A DNA stretch of 23,980 nucleotides from Candidatus Dojkabacteria bacterium UBA5209 (GTDB taxonomy: Bacteria; Patescibacteriota; Dojkabacteria; SC72): positions 3,893 to 27,872 of the forward strand of contig DHVL01000012.1 of assembly GCA_002412645.1 (NCBI GenBank), given 5' to 3'. The notes under the pieces were generated by a model. The model saw nothing but the letters and a program-made list of their open reading frames with translations, was not told where the DNA came from and did not search any database. The position numbers and the translations under genes were made by a program. This document shows positions 6,901-13,438 of this stretch, in pieces. Each line of letters opens with the position of its first letter. The first letter of the stretch is position 1.

Positions 6901-7007
6901 CAGCTAGGACTCCTACTGATACGAGAATATTGATATTTATACATATTAGATATTTGTATTCTCGTATTGGCACTCCACTTGGAGTGACTTTAAAAAAGGA
7001 GGAAGAA
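6901..7007 (+). promoter_or_regulatory. Structured 5' leader with tandem hairpins
   Basis: A small hairpin (CAG-TAGG / CCTA-CTG, 6901-6918, one bulge) is followed at once by a perfect 11-bp stem, ATACGAGAATA (6919-6929) with TATTCTCGTAT (6957-6967), and after 3 nt by CACTCC (6971-6976) with GGAGTG (6981-6986), loop ACTT. Then come an A-run and the Shine-Dalgarno AAGGAGG (6996-7002) for ATG 7008. The tip CCACTTG and the A-run/Shine-Dalgarno spacing match the leader at 6350-6428. Confidence 0.55.
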
Positions 7008-7301
7008 ATGGAATACCTGTTGTTAATCCCTATTGTTGGGAGGATTGTAATATCCCTTTTGGGATACAAGTCTTTTGAGTTGGAGGACGAAAGTAAGTTT
7101 TTCACTTTTGCACTACCAGGATTTTTCGCACTAGTAGCTCTTGTATTACTAGTAACTCAAATTTTCTCGCTTGAGATAATAGTATTCTTGTACTGCGCAG
7201 GAGAATTAGGAATTGCTACAGTAAAGACCAAAGAAGGTAGAATCGGTATTATTCTTGTTTTTATAACAATACTAATCTATCTTGGGATTCTAGGTAACTG
7301 A
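7008..7301 (+). CDS. Small polytopic membrane protein, unknown function
   Basis: 97 aa and almost entirely hydrophobic, with about three or four membrane segments (LLLIPIVGRIVISLLGY, FFTFALPGFFALVALVLLVTQIF, LEIIVFLYCAGELGIATV, IGIILVFITILIYLGIL). Charged residues sit in two short loops (KSFELEDESK and KTKEGR). No family recognised. The start is set by the strong Shine-Dalgarno AAGGAGG 5 nt upstream; a longer reading frame reaches back to 6930 but its first part would be translated from the leader hairpins and is not credible. It lies downstream of the 125-aa membrane protein and shares its style of leader and trailer, so the two may act together. It ends 50-odd nt before the stop of the convergent pyrophosphatase gene. 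Confidence 0.68.
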   Translation: MEYLLLIPIVGRIVISLLGYKSFELEDESKFFTFALPGFFALVALVLLVTQIFSLEIIVFLYCAGELGIATVKTKEGRIGIILVFITILIYLGILGN

Positions 7302-7308
7302 TGGACTA

Positions 7309-7357
7309 AGAGAGTCTTTTGTGCATTTCTATGCAATACATATACAAGAGACTCTCT
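7309..7357 (+). terminator. Large nested hairpin between convergent genes
   Basis: A 14-bp stem (7309-7322 with 7344-7357; 13 Watson-Crick pairs and one T/G) encloses a small perfect hairpin GCAT-TTCT-ATGC (7323-7334). It starts 7 nt after the stop of the plus-strand gene and contains part of the stop codon of the minus-strand gene. The following ATTCTTTCTTATAT is only moderately T-rich. It probably ends or protects the plus-strand transcript. Its outer-stem-plus-inner-hairpin layout resembles 6812-6860. Confidence 0.55.
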
Positions 7358-8279
7358 ATTCTTTCTTATATACTTTTTCTAATATTGGTAATATCTGTTT
7401 CTTTCTACTTACAACATTGGGTAAGTAAACTACGTTATTAATAATCTTGTCACCTATTACCTCCTCAAGTTTTTGTATATCTTTACCTACTACTAAAAGT
7501 TTACAATCTCCTTTTGACAAATCTGTTAACATAACTAAGTGCAGAGACAAGGACTGTGTATCTTTTAATTCATTTATAATCCTGTTTTCATCTATTTTAG
7601 TAATATCTAAACTTTCTACTTGACTGATAGCAACAATATTCCCTTCTATTTCTTCATATTTAATGTCTCTCATAATTATTTCTTTTGCATCCATATTTTC
7701 CCATTGATCTTTTTTATGAAATATCTTCTCTGCAAATCTCTCAATATCTGAGATATTTGACATTGCAAGTAGGTGTTTACCCATCTCTATATCTAATTCT
7801 GTAGAAGTGGGAGACTTAAAATTTAGTGTGTCATCAATTATTGCTGCTAAAAGAATTGACGCAATATTTTCTGGAATTGTAATATTAGAATCAATCATCA
7901 TTTGAGTAACTAGAGTAGATGTAGCTCCACATGGTCTAATTAATATTTTCTTAGGAACAATATCTTCTAATTTAACATCATGATGATCAATAACTTCTAA
8001 TATATCTGCATTCTCCCATCCTTTTGGTCTGCTCTGTGAGAATGTATGATCTACAAGTACAACATTCATACCTGAGATATCTGGAATAAACTGGGGAAGT
8101 CTTGTACTAAATTCGTTAAAAATCCATTCTGTAAGAGGATTTACTTTGTCACAAACAATTGCATAGTAGTTAAAACTACCCATTAAATTCATATATGTTT
8201 GATATCCAAGAGCTGAAGCTACAGAGTCTAAATCAGGTCTTTTATGTCCTACAATATATACTTTTTCTTTAGAATTCAT
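7356..8279 (-). CDS. ppaC: Manganese-dependent inorganic pyrophosphatase (family II)
   Basis: 307 aa, the usual length of family II pyrophosphatases, which split the pyrophosphate released by biosynthesis. The DHH-family ligands are visible: H12, D16 and D18 in VGHKRPDLDSVAS, D77 in VLVDHT, DHH at 98-100 in VIDHHDV, and D149/D150 in AAIIDDTLNFKSPT. The C-terminal DHHA2 domain ends with SRKKQILPIL, the substrate-binding SRKKQ signature. There are no inserted CBS domains, so it is the simple unregulated form. Start is ATG 8279. A TATGAT (-10-like, minus strand 8293-8288) lies only 8 nt upstream, so the leader would be extremely short; the -35 is weak. It is divergent from the thioredoxin reductase-like gene across a 92-nt gap. 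Confidence 0.93.
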   Translation of the reverse strand: MNSKEKVYIVGHKRPDLDSVASALGYQTYMNLMGSFNYYAIVCDKVNPLTEWIFNEFSTRLPQFIPDISGMNVVLVDHTFSQSRPKGWENADILEVIDHHDVKLEDIVPKKILIRPCGATSTLVTQMMIDSNITIPENIASILLAAIIDDTLNFKSPTSTELDIEMGKHLLAMSNISDIERFAEKIFHKKDQWENMDAKEIIMRDIKYEEIEGNIVAISQVESLDITKIDENRIINELKDTQSLSLHLVMLTDLSKGDCKLLVVGKDIQKLEEVIGDKIINNVVYLPNVVSRKKQILPILEKVYKKE

Positions 8280-8371
8280 ATATAGAAATCATAACAGATG
8301 AATTTAATTATTAAAAGAATTGGGTATGTATATGGTAGAATAGAAGTTGGATAATTTAATAGTCTAATATT

Positions 8372-9337
8372 ATGCCTGATAGTATAAATAAAATATATGA
8401 TATTGCCATTGTAGGAGGTGGTCCTGCTGGTTTTTCTGCAAGTATTTACGCTAGTAGATATAAGTTAAGTAATATTGTTTTTGGAAAGATAATTGGAGGT
8501 ACTATTTCAGAAGCACACAAAGTATGTAACTATCCGGGAGTTTCTGATATTTCTGGATATGATTTAGGTATGAAATTCTTTGAACAAGCAAAGGAATTAG
8601 GAGGTGAGTACTCTTCGGAGCATATTATGGATATCACTAAGGAGGGAGATACTTTTAAGTTAGTTACACAATCTGCTAAGGAGTATGTTGCGAAGAGTGT
8701 GATACTGGGTATCGGTACAAACAGAAATAAGTTAAATATTGAAAGTGAGAAGAAATTCTTAGGCAAGGGAGTCTCTTACTGTGCTACATGTGATGCTATG
8801 TTTTATAGGGATAAAACGGTTGCTGTAGTTGGTGGTAGTAATGCTGCTACAATGGCTGCTTCTTTACTTTCTGATGTTGCTAAAAAAGTATATCTAATAT
8901 ATAGGGGTACAGAGTTAAGAGGGGAACCTATGTGGATTGATCAAGTTGTTAAGAAGGAAAACATAGAGATTATATATACAACCATTGTAATAGGTTTAGA
9001 GGGTAGCGAGACCTTAGAAAGGATTAAACTTTCTAGAGAGTATAATGGTTCTGAGTACCTAGATACAGATGGTGTTTTTGTTGAGATAGGTTCTGTTCCT
9101 AATGTAGATTTAGCAAAGAAATTGGGTTTAGAGTTGGATAGTATGAACTACATTAAAGTTAATGAGGACCAGTCTACTTCACTAGAGGGTGTTTGGGCTG
9201 CAGGAGACTGTACCAGTGCTTCTAACAGGTTTAGACAGGTTGTCACGGCTGCAAGTGAGGGCTCTATTGCTGCAAACTCTATCTATAGCTATCTTAAAAA
9301 TGGGAAAGTATGTGGTAATAGCACAGAAATATATTAA
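8372..9337 (+). CDS. trxB: Thioredoxin reductase-like flavoprotein
   Basis: 321 aa. FAD-binding GGGPAG (15-20) in DIAIVGGGPAGFSASIYASRY, the redox-active CATC at 137-140, a second nucleotide-binding motif VVGGSNAAT (about 152-160), and the FAD motif GVWAAGDCTS near the C-terminus give the standard thioredoxin reductase order. The reaction is reduction of thioredoxin using a nicotinamide or other donor. One feature is unusual: the phosphate-binding HRR...R signature that selects NADPH reads IYRGTELRGE here, so only part of the arginine set is kept and the electron donor is uncertain (NADH or another donor is possible). No thioredoxin gene lies nearby, but the CcdA fusion at 2273-3691 would use electrons from this system. 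The 3' end overlaps the convergent nucleotidyltransferase by 4 nt. Confidence 0.88.
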   Translation: MPDSINKIYDIAIVGGGPAGFSASIYASRYKLSNIVFGKIIGGTISEAHKVCNYPGVSDISGYDLGMKFFEQAKELGGEYSSEHIMDITKEGDTFKLVTQSAKEYVAKSVILGIGTNRNKLNIESEKKFLGKGVSYCATCDAMFYRDKTVAVVGGSNAATMAASLLSDVAKKVYLIYRGTELRGEPMWIDQVVKKENIEIIYTTIVIGLEGSETLERIKLSREYNGSEYLDTDGVFVEIGSVPNVDLAKKLGLELDSMNYIKVNEDQSTSLEGVWAAGDCTSASNRFRQVVTAASEGSIAANSIYSYLKNGKVCGNSTEIY

Positions 9338-9843
9338 TTCTCTTTTGAGTTAATAAAGTCTACCCACTCCTGTAGGTAATTTGAGCTAGACCATATCTTG
9401 TCTTTACCTACTCCGTACTCAATTCTTCCTCCGTAGGACTCTATCAAATCTGCTTCAATTTTTAGTCCACTGTTTGGATCATTCCTATCTTTATCATTTC
9501 TATCTCCACCTTTTGTAAAGACGTCCGGTTTAACGACTTCCAATACTTCTGAGCAATTTCTTGCTTGTGGATTCTCATGTACTATTACATAATCTACTCC
9601 CTTGATTGCGTCTACTATTTCTGCTCTGTCTGTTGCTGGTATAAATGGTTTCCCTTTTTTATTTATCGCCCTACTATCTCCATCTACAATTATCACCAGT
9701 ATATCTCCAAACTTCTTTGATTCTAGTATGCATGAAATATGTCCTGGGTGTATTGGGTCAAAGTATCCTGAGGTACAGACAATAGTTTTACCTTTTAGGT
9801 CATTCTCTTTTATCTTTGGGAAATCCTCTAGATTGATAATCAT
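9334..9843 (-). CDS. Cytidylyltransferase-like nucleotidyltransferase (HldE-C/TagD type)
   Basis: 169 aa. The signature GYFDPIHPGHISCI (about 26-39) contains the HxGH active-site motif of the nucleotidyltransferase superfamily. Later motifs are PATDRAEIVDAIKGVDYVI, KPDVFTKGGDR and the C-terminal WSSSNYL, which corresponds to the (R/I)SSS motif that grips the nucleotide phosphates. The closest general match is the RfaE2/HldE C-terminal domain (ADP-heptose synthesis) or glycerol-3-phosphate cytidylyltransferase. The exact substrate cannot be told from sequence alone; a sugar phosphate or polyol phosphate for surface polymers is the likely class. It stands alone on the minus strand, and no heptose or teichoic acid genes are adjacent. 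A TTTTTTAAATC stretch precedes the ATG with no clear Shine-Dalgarno. Confidence 0.82.
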   Translation of the reverse strand: MIINLEDFPKIKENDLKGKTIVCTSGYFDPIHPGHISCILESKKFGDILVIIVDGDSRAINKKGKPFIPATDRAEIVDAIKGVDYVIVHENPQARNCSEVLEVVKPDVFTKGGDRNDKDRNDPNSGLKIEADLIESYGGRIEYGVGKDKIWSSSNYLQEWVDFINSKEN

Positions 9844-9891
9844 GATTTTTTAAATCAACTTATTGGATATTTAATCAGTTATATATCTGAA

Positions 9892-9922
9892 TTGCAATAT
9901 ATTAATTTATATCCCATATACT
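9892..9922 (+). promoter_or_regulatory. Predicted promoter of the nrd operon
   Basis: TTGCAA (9892-9897) as -35 with TATACT (9917-9922) as -10; the 19-nt spacer is long, and CATATA at 9915-9920 gives 17 nt instead. Transcription would start near 9929, exactly where GC content rises and the first leader stem begins. Confidence 0.4.
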
Positions 9923-9933
9923 ATATATTACAA
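9918..9933 (+). promoter_or_regulatory. Candidate NrdR box overlapping the -10 region
   Basis: This 16-mer matches the published NrdR-box consensus acaCwAtATaTwGtgt, as I recall it, at 11 of 16 positions, including the whole CwAtATaTw core. It covers the predicted -10 and start site, where a repressor would block transcription. AT-rich sequence raises the chance of a random match. Confidence 0.3.
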
Positions 9934-10065
9934 CCTGTAGTGGTCTCTACTTTGTTAAGATACCGTGTGTTGTAGCCAATAACTTAGAATTTGAATTACT
10001 ACGGGACTTTGACGAACACAAGGGGTTGCGATAGCCTTGATTACTAAGTACAACATATTGTGTTA
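9929..10065 (+). ncRNA. Candidate structured leader RNA (riboswitch-like) of the nrd operon
   Basis: GC content is about 40% across 9931-10050 against about 18% in the preceding 80 nt, a strong sign of a functional RNA in this AT-rich genome. Several perfect short complementary blocks exist, and some compete: GTTGTA (9969-9974) can pair with TACAAC at 9929-9934 or at 10049-10054. AACACAA (10015-10021) can pair with TTGTGTT (10058-10064) just before the nrdR ATG, or, minus one base, with TGTGTT (9966-9971). Further stems are GTAG/CTAC (9937-9940 with 9947-9950; 9972-9975 with 9999-10002) and CAAGG/CCTTG (10019-10023 with 10035-10039). No known riboswitch family was recognised. Confidence 0.5.
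10048..10063 (+). promoter_or_regulatory. Candidate NrdR box next to the nrdR start codon
   Basis: GTACAACATATTGTGT matches the recalled NrdR-box consensus acaCwAtATaTwGtgt at 13 of 16 positions. It lies far downstream of the predicted promoter, so it would act as a roadblock or serve a second promoter. The same bases also take part in the competing RNA pairings of the leader. Confidence 0.35.
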
Positions 10066-10509
10066 ATGAGATGTCCATATTGTGCGAGTACAGCCTCAAA
10101 GGTTGTAGACAAAAGAGATAACGCGGAAGACTTCTCTACTAGAAGGAGGAGACAGTGTTTAAGATGCGGTAGAAGATTTACAACATATGAGAGGATAGAG
10201 AAAGTTGATGTTGTAGTTATTAAAAAAGATGGCTCTTTAGAGAATTTCGATTGTGAAAAGCTAAAGAAGGGGATAAAAAAAGCGGTGGATTTAGAGAAGA
10301 TAACTGAAGGTGATATTGATAACTTTTGTGAAGAGGTTGAAAGAAAAGTAATGGTTAGTACTAATCCTCTAACTACAACGGATATTGGGAATATGGTACT
10401 TGATTGGTTAAAGACATTAGATCCTTTAGCATATATGAGATTTGCAAGTGTATATAAGGATTTCAAAAGCGTTAAAGATTTAAAAAAAGAACTTGAAGAA
10501 CTAATTTAA
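10066..10509 (+). CDS. nrdR: NrdR transcriptional repressor of ribonucleotide reductase genes
   Basis: About 147 aa. The N-terminal zinc ribbon starts with the family-typical MRCPYC and continues to CLRCGRRFTTYE, giving four cysteines. An ATP-cone domain follows (about residues 48-138: VVIKKDGSLENFDCEKLKKGIKKAV...), which senses ATP/dATP. NrdR binds NrdR boxes and represses ribonucleotide reductase genes when dATP is high. I start at ATG 10066 because the family begins exactly with MRCPYC; a GTG at 10060 would add two residues. It heads the operon and is only 18 nt from nrdD, so the repressor and its target are transcribed together and it is probably autoregulated. The long ORF on the opposite strand is only its shadow. 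Confidence 0.95.
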   Translation: MRCPYCASTASKVVDKRDNAEDFSTRRRRQCLRCGRRFTTYERIEKVDVVVIKKDGSLENFDCEKLKKGIKKAVDLEKITEGDIDNFCEEVERKVMVSTNPLTTTDIGNMVLDWLKTLDPLAYMRFASVYKDFKSVKDLKKELEELI

Positions 10510-10527
10510 AATACAATTTAAACTGCC

Positions 10528-12582
10528 ATGAGAGCTGAAGAGAAAGTTCATTTTAAGGTTAAGAAAAGAGATGGAAGATTAGTAGATTTTGATAGGGAAA
10601 GAATTGTTACTGGTGTTTTTAAGGCCGCTGAGAGCGTTGGAGGTAATGATAGGAAGAGATCCCAAGAGGTTACTGATGAAATTGTAAAGAGATTAGTAGA
10701 AGAGCACAAAGAGGAGAAGTTTGTTTCTGCTGATAGTATTGCTAAGGTTGTTAAAGAGACTTTAAAGGATATGGGGCATGGTAAAACTGCTGTAGCTTTT
10801 GAGCTTTTTGTTGATTTAAAGAACAAAGTAAAGAATATTAAGTCATTAATAGATGCTGAATCTTTGGTTAAGGGATATATAAAAGAGGAGGACTGGAGAG
10901 TTAAAGAGAACAGTAATATGGCATATTCTTGGCAAGGACTTAATAACCATATCTCTTCTTCTGTACAGGCTAATTACTGGTTGTATACCATATATCCTAA
11001 ACATATTTCTAATGCTCATATTAATGCAGATTTACATATTCATGATCTAGGAATGATAGCTACTTACTGTTGTGGGTGGGATTTAAAGGATTTACTTCTG
11101 AAGGGTTTTACCGGTGTTCCTGGTAAGATTTCCTCTGGCCCTGCAAAGCACTTTGGTGCTGCATTAGGTCAATGTGTTAACTATCTGTATACCTTACAAC
11201 ATGAGGCTGCTGGCGCTCAGGCTTTCTCTAGTTTTGATACTTTACTTGCTCCATTTATTAGATATGACAAGCTTACATATGCAGAAGTAAAGCAGAAGAT
11301 GCAGGAGTTTCTCTTTAATATGAATGTTCCCACTAGGGTTGGATGTCAGACTCCTTTTACAAATATTACTATGGATTTGGTTCCTCACGGTATGTTAGCA
11401 AAAGAGAATGTCATTATCGGTGGTAAGCCTCAAAAAGAGAAATATGGTGATTTTCAAAAAGAAATGGATATGCTAAACAAAGCATTCTGTGAGGTAATGA
11501 TGGAGGGTGATGCTCAGGGTCGTCTTTTTTCTTACCCTATTCCCACATACAATTTAACAAAAGATTTTGATTGGGAGAGTAGTAAATACAAATCTTTGTG
11601 GGAAATGACTGCTAAATATGGAATTCCTTACTTCTCCAACTTTATTAACTCTGATATGAGTCCAGATGATGCAAGATCTATGTGTTGTAGGTTAAGATTA
11701 GACAACAGAGAGCTTAGAAAGAGAGGTGGTGGTTTATTTGGTGCAAATCCACTAACTGGTAGCATTGGGGTTGTCACAATTAATATGCCTAGGGTTGGAT
11801 ATTTAGCTAAGAATGAGAAAGATTTCTTTAAGAGAATTGATACCCTTATGGATATTGCTAAAGAGAGTTTAATGATTAAAAGAGCTTCTGTAGAGAAGTA
11901 TATGGATATGGGTTTGTATCCTTACTCCAAATTCTACCTTGCAGATGTAAAAGCTCGTTTTAAGGAGTACTTTAAGAATCATTTTAATACCATCGGTATC
12001 TTAGGTCTTAATGAGGCATTGATAAACTTTATTGGGAAAGATATTACTACAAAAGAGGGTAGTGAGTTCGGACTTAAGGTTATGGATTACATGAGGGAAA
12101 GGCTAATGACATATCAAATTGAAACTAATCAACTTTTTAATTTGGAAGCTACGCCAGGAGAGAGTACTACCTACAGGTTTGCAAAAGCAGATAAGGCTAA
12201 GTATGGGGATTCAATCATAGCTGCTTCTGATATTGGGAAAAAGAATGGTGGTTCCCCCTACTATACAAACTCCTCTCAGCTTCCGGTAGGCTTTACAGAG
12301 GATGTTTTTGAAGCCCTGGATAAGCAAGATGAGTTTCAGTGTAAATATACTGGTGGTACTGTTTTACATATTTTCTTAGGTGAACGAATGCCTTCAGTTG
12401 ATAGTGTAAGAAATTTTGTTAAAAAGGTAGCAGAGAATTACAAATTACCCTACTTCTCTATTACCCCTACCTTTAGTGTGTGTCCAAAGCATGGCTATAT
12501 CTCTGGTGAGCATACATACTGTCCTAAGTGTGATGCAGAGTCTGGATATATAGATGGTATGCAATTTAATGAAGCTATTTAA
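10528..12582 (+). CDS. nrdD: Anaerobic ribonucleoside-triphosphate reductase, large part lacking the glycyl radical domain
   Basis: 684 aa. Residues about 6-95 form an ATP-cone (VKKRDGRLVDFDRERIV...), the allosteric activity site. The rest is the class III catalytic barrel, with NPLTGSIGVVTINMPRVGY and MCCRLRLDNRE carrying expected active-site signatures. The zinc site is near the C-terminus: CPKHGYISGEHTYCPKC (652-668). In the usual protein this is followed within a few residues by EVYSRVVGY(Y/L)RPV, where the glycyl radical forms. Here the chain instead ends with a 16-residue unrelated tail (DAESGYIDGM...NEAI) and a TAA stop. The missing domain is encoded separately 20 nt downstream. The enzyme would make deoxyribonucleotides without oxygen. 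No Shine-Dalgarno is evident before the ATG. Confidence 0.94.
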   Translation: MRAEEKVHFKVKKRDGRLVDFDRERIVTGVFKAAESVGGNDRKRSQEVTDEIVKRLVEEHKEEKFVSADSIAKVVKETLKDMGHGKTAVAFELFVDLKNKVKNIKSLIDAESLVKGYIKEEDWRVKENSNMAYSWQGLNNHISSSVQANYWLYTIYPKHISNAHINADLHIHDLGMIATYCCGWDLKDLLLKGFTGVPGKISSGPAKHFGAALGQCVNYLYTLQHEAAGAQAFSSFDTLLAPFIRYDKLTYAEVKQKMQEFLFNMNVPTRVGCQTPFTNITMDLVPHGMLAKENVIIGGKPQKEKYGDFQKEMDMLNKAFCEVMMEGDAQGRLFSYPIPTYNLTKDFDWESSKYKSLWEMTAKYGIPYFSNFINSDMSPDDARSMCCRLRLDNRELRKRGGGLFGANPLTGSIGVVTINMPRVGYLAKNEKDFFKRIDTLMDIAKESLMIKRASVEKYMDMGLYPYSKFYLADVKARFKEYFKNHFNTIGILGLNEALINFIGKDITTKEGSEFGLKVMDYMRERLMTYQIETNQLFNLEATPGESTTYRFAKADKAKYGDSIIAASDIGKKNGGSPYYTNSSQLPVGFTEDVFEALDKQDEFQCKYTGGTVLHIFLGERMPSVDSVRNFVKKVAENYKLPYFSITPTFSVCPKHGYISGEHTYCPKCDAESGYIDGMQFNEAI

Positions 12583-12602
12583 TATTTTACTGCTTAATTA
12601 AA

Positions 12603-12740
12603 ATGACTAAAAAACAGAAAGTTGTCTCTAGACAAAGATGTGAGGTATATTCTAGAGTTGTAGGATATATTAGACCTGTTTCACAATGGAATCCTGGCAA
12701 ACAGTCTGAATATTCAGATAGAGTTACTTTTAATTCTTAG
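12603..12740 (+). CDS. Separate glycyl radical domain of anaerobic ribonucleotide reductase (split nrdD)
   Basis: A 45-codon reading frame (ATG 12603, TAG 12738-12740). Translation gives a basic head (MTKKQKVVSRQR) followed by CEVYSRVVGYIRPVSQWN and then PGKQSEYSDRVTFNS. The part from EVYSRVVGY to the end matches the canonical C-terminal end of NrdD (EVYSRVVGY-RPV--WN-GK), with the radical glycine at G21. It lies in the -1 frame relative to nrdD, 20 nt after its stop, and 2 nt before the nrdG ATG. The frame is open back to 12573, so a -1 frameshift before 12582 could in principle join the two, but no canonical slippery heptamer is seen and both sides have non-homologous tails. I therefore read it as a genuine small subunit, comparable in idea to GrcA/YfiD, which replaces the radical domain of pyruvate formate-lyase. 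No Shine-Dalgarno; reinitiation after nrdD is likely. Confidence 0.85.
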   Translation: MTKKQKVVSRQRCEVYSRVVGYIRPVSQWNPGKQSEYSDRVTFNS

Positions 12741-12742
12741 TA

Positions 12743-13438
12743 ATGTTAATATCTGGTTTCCAAAAATCTACTCTCTTAGACTACCCTGGAAAGGTAGCTT
12801 GTATTCTCTTTACATACGGTTGTAATTTAAGGTGTGAATACTGTCATAACCCTGAGTTAGTTATCTTTCCCTGTCAAAAAAAGAATATCGTTCAAGAAGA
12901 AGAAGTTTTTTCTTTCTTGGAGAGCAGAAAAGCTCTTCTAGATGCAGTTGTAATTACTGGTGGAGAACCTACTCTACAAAAAGACTTAATCCCATTTATT
13001 AAAAAAATTAAAAATATGGGATATTTAGTTAAACTAGATACCAATGGAACTAATTCTAAGATAGTAGAAGATATACTCAATCTTGATATTGTAGATTACT
13101 GGGCTATGGATATTAAGTATGAGAAAGAGCTTTATATACAAAATCTTACAGAAAATATCAATTATGAAGAGATCAAGAGGAGTATATGGTTAATAATGGA
13201 AAGAGGAAAAGATTATGAATTTAGAACAACATATGTAAAAGGGATACACACAACAGAATCAGCGAATGGTATAGGAGAGTTAATAGAGGGGGCAAAGAGA
13301 TATTACATACAAAATTTTAGACCAGGTAAAACCATTAATCCAAGTTTAAACAGAAGTAATTCTTTTACTCCAAAAGAGTTAAAGGAGATAAAGAAAGAAA
13401 TCTCTAATTATGTAAAAAATGTAGAAATACGAGAGTAG
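12743..13438 (+). CDS. nrdG: Anaerobic ribonucleotide reductase activating protein (radical SAM)
   Basis: 231 aa. The radical SAM cluster motif is CNLRCEYC with C27, C31 and C34 (CxxxCxxC), followed by the SAM-binding GGEP in VVITGGEPTL and a conserved LDTNGT. The start STLLDYPGKVACILFTYGCNLRCEYCHNPE is typical of the long NrdG/PflA-like type (about 230 aa) rather than the short E. coli NrdG (about 154 aa). The enzyme cleaves S-adenosylmethionine to create the glycyl radical on NrdD. Here its substrate would be the separate 45-aa protein encoded 2 nt upstream, or a complex of that protein with NrdD. The tight spacing indicates one operon with nrdR-nrdD. It ends 0 nt from the convergent lexA stop. 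Confidence 0.9.
   Translation: MLISGFQKSTLLDYPGKVACILFTYGCNLRCEYCHNPELVIFPCQKKNIVQEEEVFSFLESRKALLDAVVITGGEPTLQKDLIPFIKKIKNMGYLVKLDTNGTNSKIVEDILNLDIVDYWAMDIKYEKELYIQNLTENINYEEIKRSIWLIMERGKDYEFRTTYVKGIHTTESANGIGELIEGAKRYYIQNFRPGKTINPSLNRSNSFTPKELKEIKKEISNYVKNVEIRE

Noticed and set aside
6930..7007. Longer version of the polytopic membrane protein starting in the leader
   Set aside because: The extra region is inside the hairpins; the strong AAGGAGG clearly marks ATG 7008.
9929..10065. Cobalamin, purine, TPP, fluoride or T-box leader
   Set aside because: None of the invariant core sequences of these classes that I could recall is present; only a generic structured RNA is supported.
10044..10466. 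Minus-strand frame of 140 codons
   Set aside because: It is antisense to nrdR, which is unmistakable; the peptide has the serine/leucine-rich look of a shadow frame.
12573..12602. Programmed -1 frameshift joining nrdD to the glycyl radical ORF
   Set aside because: The frame is open from 12573, but there is no canonical slippery heptamer in the short overlap, and both sides have extra residues not found in NrdD. A separate start at ATG 12603 is simpler.
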